Made by a program: the position numbers and the translations under genes. Shown here piece by piece: positions 9,546 to 17,326 of a stretch of 64,000 bases of DNA (position 1 is its first letter; the number at the start of each line of letters is the position of its first letter). The stretch comes from an uncultured Aquimarina sp. (GTDB lineage: Bacteria; Bacteroidota; Bacteroidia; Flavobacteriales; Flavobacteriaceae): contig NZ_CANLYD010000004.1 of NCBI RefSeq assembly GCF_947495315.1, positions 62,001-126,000 of the forward strand. The letters run 5' to 3'. The notes under the pieces are model-generated. The model was given only the letters and a program-made list of their open reading frames with translations. It did no database searches and was not told where the DNA came from.

Positions 9546-11357
9546 TTATTCTTTTACGAATTTTATCGTCTTGTTATTATTAACCTGTAAAAGATATATA
9601 CCGCCGGATAATGGTTGTAGTTTTTCTGAGATATTATATTGCGAATTTTGATTTAGAGGAACGACAAAATCAGTAATTTTTTTGCCTGTAATATCATAAA
9701 TGTTTATTAATAGCGTATCAGAAATATTATATCCTTTCAGCGATAACAAAGCGTAGTTTTTAACCGAATTTGGAGTAATCTTCATAGATTTTTCAGCTTC
9801 GTTAAAGATATCACCTGCTCCTTCATCAATATTCAAAGCTTTATTAATATCGCCAACTACGAAACCAGAGATAATACTCCTTTTAAAATTGCCGTTACTT
9901 TCTGAGTTTAGAAATAGGCTGTATACACCTTCATCAAGATTTTTAGTATCAAAATAGAAACTACCATTCTTTTTATGAAAAGTAATTACTTCTGGATCAT
10001 TTTTTAATGGAGTTCCATCAATTTTAGAAGTTTTGGTAATTACACCATGTATTTCCGTATTGACCAGTAATTCACTATTTTTTTGCTTTGAAAAAACATC
10101 AACTTTTAGTGTAGGATAGTTATTTTTTATTTGATGTTCTAAAGACATGGTAATTCCATTATTTTGTTTGATAAAAGCAGCAAAGCGAGAATCACTTTTC
10201 AGCTGAATATTACTTTCAGAAAATGGAATCACTGTTTTATGATCCTGTTGATTATGACTTTTTAGTGTGCTTATTTGTTTTTGATTTAAGTCAAAACCCT
10301 GAAACTCTGCTATTGGATTTTCGTGGATAATTTCTGCAACTGCAAATGTTGAGTTTTTATCCAATGTAATTTGATCATATTCATTTTCAGAATGAATGAT
10401 ATAATAGTTACTGGTAGTAATATAATTATCCGGAATGTTGGTTTCTAAAGATTGATTGCTTTTTTGAGACCGATTTTGGAGATATGATTTTACATATGGC
10501 CAACTAAACTGTCCCAAACTTACATCGATATGGTCAAAAAAGGCGCGGAAATCATTTTTTCTGAATACATATTCAGCGCCCGGTCTTAGTGTACTTCGGT
10601 ATGGTGCCACACCGTCATTAGCTCCCTGAACCGGAAGTAAAATTCCGCCTGTAGCAGTAAAAGCTGCTCTGGCAAGTAGGTTGGATCCATTAAAATATCC
10701 AGATGCTCCTAATACTACAAATTTTTCAGGTTCGTTATTAGGATTGTTGTCCAGATAAGGGCGCACTACATCTCTACAGTAATAGGTCGTTGATGTTCTT
10801 GCTCCTTCATTTAACCCTGTTAGTCGCCAGGCCCAATTTAACCAAGGCATTTGGGAAATATCGGCCAAATAAGTTCCCCAATAAGGAGTGCCTAACGCAA
10901 AAACTTGTTGCACTTTATCCTTTTTGCCGTATTGGATCATGGCCGCTTCTGCGGCTTTTCCTCCATTACTATGTGCAATAATGGATACATCTACCACATT
11001 ATACTTTTCTGTGATAATGTCAATAGATTCGGCAAGTAATTCCCCATTAACCCATATGCCACCACCTCTAGTGGTAGCAACAAAAACAGCTTGATATCCT
11101 TCATCATATGTTTTCTGATAAAAATTGTTATCAAATAAAAATTGTGTTTGATTTAGATCGATGTATCCATGATTAAATAGAATCACTTTTCCATTATAAT
11201 TAGGTGGAGTAACACCGTGGTGAATTGTAGATTTAAAAAGAGGTCCTATAAAAAAAGGACTAAGTTGATCTGGTTTTGGGAGTTGAACTTCTACAAAATT
11301 CTGGGAGCATAATATTGCACAAGAAAATAATGCAATTAAAGTAAATTTCAATTTCAT
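9546..11357 (-). CDS. Secreted lipase-like alpha/beta hydrolase with type IX secretion C-terminal sorting domain
   Basis: A 603-residue protein with a signal peptide (LIALFSCAILCSQ). The hydrolase domain has an oxyanion segment FNHGYID, a nucleophile elbow AHSNGG (Ser130), and GTPYWGTYLADI, as in triacylglycerol lipase/PGAP1-like esterases. The middle part (about 300-520) is beta-rich and not recognised. The last ~75 residues are a typical T9SS type-A sorting domain: an NSVKNYALLSLKG strand, LINIYDITGKKI, and the end LQPLSGGIYLLQVNNNKTIK. The protein is therefore expected to cross the outer membrane by T9SS and be processed by a sortase. The substrate is not known. Confidence 0.88.
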   Translation of the reverse strand: MKLKFTLIALFSCAILCSQNFVEVQLPKPDQLSPFFIGPLFKSTIHHGVTPPNYNGKVILFNHGYIDLNQTQFLFDNNFYQKTYDEGYQAVFVATTRGGGIWVNGELLAESIDIITEKYNVVDVSIIAHSNGGKAAEAAMIQYGKKDKVQQVFALGTPYWGTYLADISQMPWLNWAWRLTGLNEGARTSTTYYCRDVVRPYLDNNPNNEPEKFVVLGASGYFNGSNLLARAAFTATGGILLPVQGANDGVAPYRSTLRPGAEYVFRKNDFRAFFDHIDVSLGQFSWPYVKSYLQNRSQKSNQSLETNIPDNYITTSNYYIIHSENEYDQITLDKNSTFAVAEIIHENPIAEFQGFDLNQKQISTLKSHNQQDHKTVIPFSESNIQLKSDSRFAAFIKQNNGITMSLEHQIKNNYPTLKVDVFSKQKNSELLVNTEIHGVITKTSKIDGTPLKNDPEVITFHKKNGSFYFDTKNLDEGVYSLFLNSESNGNFKRSIISGFVVGDINKALNIDEGAGDIFNEAEKSMKITPNSVKNYALLSLKGYNISDTLLINIYDITGKKITDFVVPLNQNSQYNISEKLQPLSGGIYLLQVNNNKTIKFVKE

Positions 11358-11564
11358 AAGACTTGAGTTTGTGTGATAGTTGGTGTCAATTTAGTAATTT
11401 TATTGAATATTTTTTGTTAAAATCTAAAAAAAGAATGTGTATTTTTATTAAAATGTGAATTTCATTGAATTTTAATCAATTTGGTAAATATGCTTTTTGA
11501 GTAGAATGTTTATCAGTTTTTATAAGAAAGAGCCGTATTTTAGCGACACATAAAATCAGAACTC

Positions 11565-12812
11565 TTGAATTTTTTATATAATCTTCTTATCTCAGCATTC
11601 AATGCGTTGCTTCCGATTATTGGATTAATAAGTCCAAAACTTACATTGTTTGCAAAAGGAAGGAGAACAGTGTTCGAGGTATTAGCAAAAAGTATAAAGA
11701 AAGATGATCAAGTGATTTGGTTTCACTGTGCGTCACTAGGCGAATATGAGCAAGGAGTTCCTGTAATGGAAGAGGTTCAGAAAAAGTACCCTACTCATAT
11801 CTTATTAGTTACTTTTTTTTCCCCGTCAGGGTATGAAGTGAAAAAAAATAGTACTCTTGCTGACGTTATCATATATCTACCAATAGACACTAAAGCGAAT
11901 GCAAGAAAATTTGTAAAGCTTGTAAATCCCAAGCTTGCTATTTTTGTGAAGTATGAGTTTTGGCCTAATTATTTAAAGGAGCTAAAATCTAATGATATTC
12001 CTATTGCCATAATTTCTGCCGTATTTAGAAAAGATCAAGCATTTTTTAAATGGTATGGTGGTTTTATGCGATCGGCTTTAAAAACGGTCGATCACTTTTT
12101 TGTGCAGGATACTACTTCACAACGATTACTGAATCAAGTAGGGTTTGATAATGTTACTATAAGTGGTGATACACGTTTTGATAGAGTGTCACATCAAATC
12201 GAAATGGATAATCAGGTAGATTTTATTTCAGAATTTATTGGAGATAGACTTTGTATAGTGATAGGAAGTTCCTGGTCAGAAGATGAAGAAGTGTTTGTGG
12301 ATTTTGTTAACCAAGCTTCGGATGATTTGTGTTTTATTATTGCACCACATGAAATAAAAGACAATGGCGTACAAGGACTAAAACATGAATTGATAGGCAA
12401 AACAGTGCTGTTTTCTGAGAAAGAAGGAAAGAATATGAATGACTATCAAGTATTTATCATGAATACAATTGGGTATTTATCGCGTGTCTATAGTTATGGA
12501 GATATAGCCTATGTTGGTGGAGCGATGGGAACATCTGGATTACATAATATTCTGGAACCTGCAACTTTTGGAATCCCTATTATAATTGGTAAGAATTTTG
12601 AAAAATTCAGAGAAGCGAAGCAACTTCAGAAATTAGCAGGGTTATTTTCAGTAGCTAACAAAACTGAATTTTCTAATATTCTGAACAAGTTGATTGATAA
12701 TAAAAAATTCAGACAACAGACAGGTATGATTTCCGGTCATTTTATAAATAGTAATACAGGAGCAACTGATATGATTGTTAAATATTTGGTTGAGAAAATG
12801 GATAAAACCTAA
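11565..12812 (+). CDS. waaA: 3-deoxy-D-manno-octulosonic acid (Kdo) transferase
   Basis: A 415-residue glycosyltransferase that attaches Kdo to lipid A at the inner face of the cytoplasmic membrane. The N-terminus has a membrane segment (LLPIIGLISPKLTLFAKGRR), then WFHCASLGEYEQG, a family hallmark, then LVTFFSPSGYEV, KYEFWPNYL, GDTRFDRV and near the end YVGGAMGTSGLHNILEPA, the nucleotide-sugar binding region. The predicted start at 11565 is TTG; no better ATG fits before the first membrane segment. Its stop overlaps the stop of the convergent DUF2461 gene (shared CTAA). Confidence 0.93.
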   Translation: MNFLYNLLISAFNALLPIIGLISPKLTLFAKGRRTVFEVLAKSIKKDDQVIWFHCASLGEYEQGVPVMEEVQKKYPTHILLVTFFSPSGYEVKKNSTLADVIIYLPIDTKANARKFVKLVNPKLAIFVKYEFWPNYLKELKSNDIPIAIISAVFRKDQAFFKWYGGFMRSALKTVDHFFVQDTTSQRLLNQVGFDNVTISGDTRFDRVSHQIEMDNQVDFISEFIGDRLCIVIGSSWSEDEEVFVDFVNQASDDLCFIIAPHEIKDNGVQGLKHELIGKTVLFSEKEGKNMNDYQVFIMNTIGYLSRVYSYGDIAYVGGAMGTSGLHNILEPATFGIPIIIGKNFEKFREAKQLQKLAGLFSVANKTEFSNILNKLIDNKKFRQQTGMISGHFINSNTGATDMIVKYLVEKMDKT

Positions 12813-13465
12813 ACCGTTACTGCCTCATTCAAGTATCTTCTAAAAGGAAGCATTTCTCTATAAACTTCTATTACTCTTTCGTTAAAATTGTCTTGTAGAA
12901 TTTCTTCTTTTGTCAAAGGATGAATAACAGCGATGGTTTTACGACGTAATAGATCTATCCGTTCATGATCCATTGTATATCCTTTGGGAGCTTTTTTCAA
13001 AGAATCTCCATCATCGTATAATTCACCAAATGTTTTCTGAAAAGTTTTTTTATTTATGATCTTTAGCAACTCTTCGCCATTATAATCAATTGCTTCACGA
13101 ATACTATTCAGAATTTTGTTATCTGGTTTCCAATAACCTCCTGCCAATTCACAATCGTTAATTCCAATCTGGATATAAAAATCTCCTTGTTTGGATCGTT
13201 GGTCTAATCCTGCAGCAAAATGATCTTTGTAAACCGGTTTGTTAGGGTGGAAAAGGAGATTGTTATTAATTCTATTAATTCCCTTTTTGCCTGGAGTTGG
13301 GTAATAATGGGGATCAATTTTGGCAAGCTCTGTGTCAAGATGATCTAACCAATCTATAAAAGAATTTCGGATTTGCTGGTACCATTTTCGATTAGCATCC
13401 ATCCATTCTTTGTTATTATTTTGCTGTAATTCTGAAAGGAATTGAAATAAATCATTGAAATTCAT
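12809..13465 (-). CDS. DUF2461 family protein
   Basis: A 218-residue soluble protein recognisable as the DUF2461 (TIGR02453-type) family by FLSELQQNNNKEWMDANRKWY at the N-terminus, RINNNLLFHPNKPVYKDHF in the middle, and GGYWKPDNKILNSIREAI. The molecular function of the family is not established. It is convergent with the Kdo transferase and overlaps it by four bases; no operon partner is visible. Confidence 0.88.
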   Translation of the reverse strand: MNFNDLFQFLSELQQNNNKEWMDANRKWYQQIRNSFIDWLDHLDTELAKIDPHYYPTPGKKGINRINNNLLFHPNKPVYKDHFAAGLDQRSKQGDFYIQIGINDCELAGGYWKPDNKILNSIREAIDYNGEELLKIINKKTFQKTFGELYDDGDSLKKAPKGYTMDHERIDLLRRKTIAVIHPLTKEEILQDNFNERVIEVYREMLPFRRYLNEAVTV

Positions 13466-13572
13466 TATGTTAAAAAAATTAAGATTTTTTGTGAAAACAT
13501 TACCAAGGTAATAGAAATAGTGAGATTAGAATGGCGTTATAGCCATATAATAACAACTAAAATTTTTATATT

Positions 13573-13857
13573 ATGAAAAAAGTAATTTTAGCCTTAGTGT
13601 TTTTATTTACTTTAAATGTAGCGTTTGTTTCTTGTAGAGATACAAATAAGGAAACAGAAAATGCCACTGAAGAAACCAGCGAAGTACAAAAAGAAGTTGA
13701 AAATACTGCTGAAGAAGCTGTAAAAGAATCTGCTGAGATTAAAGAAGAAGCGGAAAAGGCTGTGAAAGAAGCTGGAGAAGAGCTTGATAAATCTTTAGAA
13801 AAAGCAGTAAAAGAAGACAATAAGGAGGCTGAAACTGAAGGTGAGCAACAATCTTAA
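13573..13857 (+). CDS. Small Glu/Lys/Ala-rich lipoprotein
   Basis: A 94-residue protein with a hydrophobic leader and lipobox (AFVSCRD, Cys21) followed by an almost uniform run of E, K, A and T with heptad-like spacing, predicted to form a helix or coiled coil. No catalytic motif is present. The frame on the other strand (13566-13820) is a compositional shadow. A strong hairpin terminator follows at 13908. Such proteins may act as periplasmic spacers or stress lipoproteins, but this is only a guess. Confidence 0.75.
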   Translation: MKKVILALVFLFTLNVAFVSCRDTNKETENATEETSEVQKEVENTAEEAVKESAEIKEEAEKAVKEAGEELDKSLEKAVKEDNKEAETEGEQQS

Positions 13858-13907
13858 GCGGTCTAAATAGAAAAGAAACTTGCTAAAGGTAAGTTTAATG
13901 AAAAAAG

Positions 13908-13940
13908 AAGGCCTTTCTTAATTGAAAGGCCTTTTGTTAT
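13908..13940. terminator. Bidirectional intrinsic terminator
   Basis: Perfect 10-base stem AAGGCCTTTC / GAAAGGCCTT with a six-base loop (TTAATT), with T-rich sequence after it on the plus strand and A-rich sequence before it (T-rich on the minus strand). It sits between the convergent small lipoprotein and deoxynucleoside kinase genes. Confidence 0.88.
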
Positions 13941-13942
13941 TT

Positions 13943-14557
13943 TTAGAATAATCCGTTTAATTCTGCATCAATACGGTTTATAATATTACCAAGATCTTCT
14001 GGGTTATCCACGAAGTTAAGATGATCTACATCAACAATAAGCAGATTACCTTTATCATAACCATGAGCCCAAGCCTCGTATCTTTCGTTTAGTCGGCTGA
14101 GATAATCAATACTAATTGTGTTTTCATATTCGCGACCACGTTTATGAATTTGAGCCACAAGATTAGGAATACTACTACGCAAATAAATAAGTAATTCAGG
14201 ACCTTCTACCACACTTTCCATCAAATCAAATAGTGATTTATAGTTTTCGAAATCACGATTGGTCATTAATCCCATTGCATGAAGGTTAGGAGCAAATATA
14301 TATGCATCTTCATAGATCGTTCTGTCCTGAATGATATCTTTTCCACTTTCACGAATCTCTAGAATTTGTCTAAAACGACTATTAAGGAAATAGATTTGTA
14401 GATTAAAAGACCAACGCTCCATTTTATTATAAAAATCCTCTAGATAGGGATTTTCCAGTACATCTTCGAATTGAGGTTCCCATCGATAATGTTTGGCCAA
14501 TAGTTTGGTTAATGTTGTTTTTCCGGCACCAATATTTCCAGCAATGGCTACATGCAT
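13943..14557 (-). CDS. Deoxynucleoside kinase
   Basis: A 204-residue P-loop kinase (GNIGAGKTTL, residues 7-16) of the dCK/dGK family, with DRTIYEDAYIFA (the DR substrate motif) and the LID-type arginines in SIPNLVAQIHKRGREYE. These enzymes phosphorylate deoxyadenosine or deoxyguanosine for nucleotide salvage in the cytoplasm. It follows the propeller-like gene by only six bases, so the two are probably co-transcribed. Confidence 0.9.
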   Translation of the reverse strand: MHVAIAGNIGAGKTTLTKLLAKHYRWEPQFEDVLENPYLEDFYNKMERWSFNLQIYFLNSRFRQILEIRESGKDIIQDRTIYEDAYIFAPNLHAMGLMTNRDFENYKSLFDLMESVVEGPELLIYLRSSIPNLVAQIHKRGREYENTISIDYLSRLNERYEAWAHGYDKGNLLIVDVDHLNFVDNPEDLGNIINRIDAELNGLF

Positions 14558-14563
14558 AGTTGA

Positions 14564-15349
14564 TTAATTTTTTTGGGGTGTTAGATCAAAACTGTATATC
14601 TTACTTTGGTGGTAAATATAAAGGATTTCATTAGTAACATAAAACTGTTTTATAGGAATTTCTGGAAGATTTATCTTTTCTATTTCTTTTGTCTTTGTGG
14701 AACGATAATATAATCCGTCTTCCTTTAGTAATAACAAATCATCATTAATAATCTTCATATCGGTATATCCTTCATTACCACTTCTGTTTAATAAACTTCC
14801 ATAAATATTGAATTGTGATAGCGTTTCTGAAGTAAGTATCCAGCAATAATTAAAGTTACTATGTAGTTTAGTCGGAAGTTCGGTAATAGGTTGTGTGGTG
14901 ACTAGCGTTTTGCTAGAGTTCGTGTTAAATAATTCTAATTGTTGGGTATTGTTATCAAAAATCCAGACGCCGTTATCATTTGCAGGAGAAACCAATGAAA
15001 CACTCTTAAACTCTGCAATAGTATTAAAATTTATGCGGTCAATTTCGGATAAATACTTGTCCACTAATACAATAGTATTAGAGGATTCGTAGAACAATAC
15101 AATTTTTAAAGGATTCAAAATAGATACTTGTGTGAGTTGGCCTAGAATAAAATCACCAAATTGCCACTCTTGATCATTCCATTTTTTATAAAAAATATTT
15201 CCTTTGGTGTAATAAACAGCGCCAAAAGAGTCAAACCCCAAAAAATGATCAGCTTCTAATGAGATAGAGTTTCTCGCAATTGCGTTCCTCTGAGTGTAAC
15301 CGCTATAGATAAACCCGAATAAGATTAAAAAGAATAGTACCTTCTTCAT
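14564..15349 (-). CDS. Secreted protein of unknown function, probably a small beta-propeller
   Basis: A 261-residue protein with a signal peptide (LFFLILFGFIYSGYTQ). The rest consists of repeated strand pairs such as HFLGFDSFGAVYYTKGNIFYKK, NDNGVWIFDNNTQQLELFN and NDDLLLLKEDGLYYRS, spaced about 40 residues apart, as in beta-propeller blades; there is no catalytic motif. I cannot assign a family name. It is six bases upstream of the deoxynucleoside kinase gene; that link is probably only transcriptional. Confidence 0.7.
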   Translation of the reverse strand: MKKVLFFLILFGFIYSGYTQRNAIARNSISLEADHFLGFDSFGAVYYTKGNIFYKKWNDQEWQFGDFILGQLTQVSILNPLKIVLFYESSNTIVLVDKYLSEIDRINFNTIAEFKSVSLVSPANDNGVWIFDNNTQQLELFNTNSSKTLVTTQPITELPTKLHSNFNYCWILTSETLSQFNIYGSLLNRSGNEGYTDMKIINDDLLLLKEDGLYYRSTKTKEIEKINLPEIPIKQFYVTNEILYIYHQSKIYSFDLTPQKN

Positions 15350-15380
15350 GAATTAGCAAAGTACAAAAATAAGGCCATTT

Positions 15381-16060
15381 CTAACAAACTAATTTATACC
15401 CAAACCCTCTAACATTAATAATCTGAATAGAATCGTCTTGTTTTAATTTTTTCTGAGTTTGGTAATAAATACATCCATACTTCTGCCATTAAAGAAATCA
15501 TCATCTCCCCAAAGTTTTTTGAGAATCATAGAACGATCTAATACTTGGTTTTTGTTTTTTACTAAATGAAATAACAAATGTGCTTCTCTATGGGTGAGTT
15601 GATGACATTCATCTTGATAATTAAGGATTTGTTTTGGGAAATCAAAGGTGTATTTACCAATTACAAGTGTTTCAGAATTTTGTTGCGTTTTAGTTCTATG
15701 TAGTAGATTGTTGATCCTAACGATAAGCTCTTCCATACTAAAAGGCTTTTTGAGATAATCATTACCTCCAATGGTAAAACCTTCCACAACATCCTGTGTC
15801 TGTGATTTAGCAGTGAGAAATATAATAGGAATCGTATCGTCTTCTAATCGGATTTCTTTAGCCAATGTAAATCCATCTTTTTTAGGCATCATCACATCCA
15901 GTACCAATAGTTTTGGACTAACGGATTTGTATAGAGCAAGAGCTTCTTCGCCGTTTTGTGCAAGATGTACTTTAAAGTTTCTTGTTTCTAAACTTTCTTT
16001 GATAATTTGCCCTAATGTAGGTTCATCCTCAGCCAATACTATTTCAATGATTTTATCCAT
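15381..16060 (-). pseudogene. OmpR/PhoB-type response regulator, frameshifted near the C-terminus and without a kinase partner
   Basis: The receiver domain is intact: MDKIIEIVLAEDEPTL, the phospho-acceptor in LLVLDVMMPKKDG, and FLTAKS and KKPFS. A winged-helix DNA-binding domain follows (LTHREAHLL, GRSMDVFITKLRK). The frame as read stops at 15443 just after TKLRKN. Reading one extra A in the A6 tract (plus-strand T at 15447-15452) gives KKLKQDDSIQIINVRGFGYK and a stop at 15381-15383, the normal 226-residue ending. The missing piece is the wing hairpin, so DNA binding is probably lost. The ATG at 16060 is the correct start; the longer upstream frame (to 16186) overlaps an unrelated gene remnant. 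No histidine kinase is next to it. Confidence 0.75.
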
Positions 16061-16078
16061 TGGGTAAAGTGATTTTGA

Positions 16079-16252
16079 AATAAAATAGTACTGAATCTCA
16101 AGAAAAAGGTGGAGATTATAGAGCCTACTAAAGGTGAAGTCATAAATGAAACTAAATTCGAAGAAATTATGCGTAAAAAAATGCAAGAAATACAGGATAG
16201 AAGACCAAACCGCGATGATGGAAATAGTATGCAGATAAGAATAGGAGGATAA
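16079..16252 (+). pseudogene. 3' remnant of a GLPGLI family gene
   Basis: The plus strand keeps 57 codons plus a stop without any start: NKIVLNLKKKVEII, EPTKGEVINETKFEEI, MRKKMQEIQDRRPN and so on. This matches the C-terminus of the intact GLPGLI protein encoded just downstream (CNKIVLNAEEKEEIKPPTKG, then QAEFDEITKKKVKEMIEQF). The remnant begins 19 bases from the start codon of the response regulator on the other strand, which looks like a deletion junction that removed the 5' part of this gene and the DNA beyond it. Confidence 0.75.
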
Positions 16253-16415
16253 TTATCAAAAATCAATCAAAAAACGTTATAGGAAACATATATAGGGCAG
16301 TCTTATATTGAGATAACCAGCATACAATCAGAAGCTATTTTTTAGGATATAATTAACTTATTTCCATTAAACCGTATGCTAATGCTAGAGTCTAAATATG
16401 GTAAAACTGCCTAAT

Positions 16416-17297
16416 ATGAAGACTATATTTACCTTGGTTACTATTCTTGTAACCTCATTAGCGAACGCACAAGATTTTCAGGGGAAAGCTTATTATTTCA
16501 GTAAAACTGGAATGGATATGGATTTTGGTAGACGACAAATGTCTGAAGAACAGAAAAAAGCCATAGCTGATCGGATGAAATCTGCTTTGGAGAGAACATT
16601 CATACTCACTTTTGATAAAAGCGCTGCGACCTATAAAGAGGAAGCAAAACTAGAGATAACTGAAGAAGGAGGTAGAAGAGGAGCAATGCTTTCTGGAATA
16701 ACATCCAATAACTCTTATAAAAATATTAAAACGGCTGAGTACTATGATCAACGAGAGTTTTATGGAAAAAACTTTTTGATTAAAGACTCATTGGTGTCAT
16801 ACAACTGGACTTTGGTCAATGAAACTAAGAAAATTGGAAATTATACGTGTTTCAAGGCAACGACCACTAAAAAAGTAAGTGAGATAATGGATTGGCGAGC
16901 GATGAGAAGAAAGGCAAGACAACAGAGAGATCAAAGAGAAAAAAGCAATGTTGATCAGGCAAGTACCGAAAACACTCCGGACGAGTCAGAAATGCCAAAT
17001 GAAATTGAGGTAATTGCTTGGTATACAACAGAAATTCCGGTTAATCAAGGCCCAGGATCCTATTGGGGATTACCTGGTTTAATTTTAGAAGTTCAGGAAG
17101 GTAAAACTACATTACTGTGTAATAAAATAGTTTTGAATGCTGAAGAAAAAGAAGAAATCAAACCACCAACAAAAGGGAAAAAAGTCTCACAAGCTGAATT
17201 TGATGAAATCACCAAAAAGAAAGTAAAAGAAATGATTGAACAATTTAGTACACAACGAAGAGGAAGAGGGAGCATAGGTGGGGGACGCAGAAACTAA
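16416..17297 (+). CDS. GLPGLI family secreted protein
   Basis: A protein of about 293 residues with a signal peptide (MKTIFTLVTILVTSLANAQ), which is why I prefer the ATG at 16416 over the in-frame ATG at 16398. The family motif is exact in GPGSYWGLPGLILEVQ. The C-terminus is basic and rich in Gly/Arg (RRGRGSIGGGRRN). GLPGLI proteins are periplasmic proteins of unknown function that are nearly always encoded beside an outer-membrane barrel protein, as here (29 bases downstream). A damaged relative lies just upstream. Confidence 0.88.
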   Translation: MKTIFTLVTILVTSLANAQDFQGKAYYFSKTGMDMDFGRRQMSEEQKKAIADRMKSALERTFILTFDKSAATYKEEAKLEITEEGGRRGAMLSGITSNNSYKNIKTAEYYDQREFYGKNFLIKDSLVSYNWTLVNETKKIGNYTCFKATTTKKVSEIMDWRAMRRKARQQRDQREKSNVDQASTENTPDESEMPNEIEVIAWYTTEIPVNQGPGSYWGLPGLILEVQEGKTTLLCNKIVLNAEEKEEIKPPTKGKKVSQAEFDEITKKKVKEMIEQFSTQRRGRGSIGGGRRN

Positions 17298-17326
17298 GAA
17301 TTCTTTTAAATAAGTTAATCAAAAAA

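Noticed and set aside
13566..13820. Minus-strand 84-codon frame opposite the small lipoprotein
   Set aside because: It is Ser/Ala/Phe-rich, the antisense image of a Glu/Lys/Ala-rich protein; the plus-strand frame has a proper lipobox.
16061..16186. N-terminal extension of the response regulator to 16186
   Set aside because: The added 42 residues are Phe/Tyr-rich, unlike any receiver domain, and lie on the antisense of a GLPGLI remnant; MDKIIEIVLAEDEP at 16060 is the normal start.
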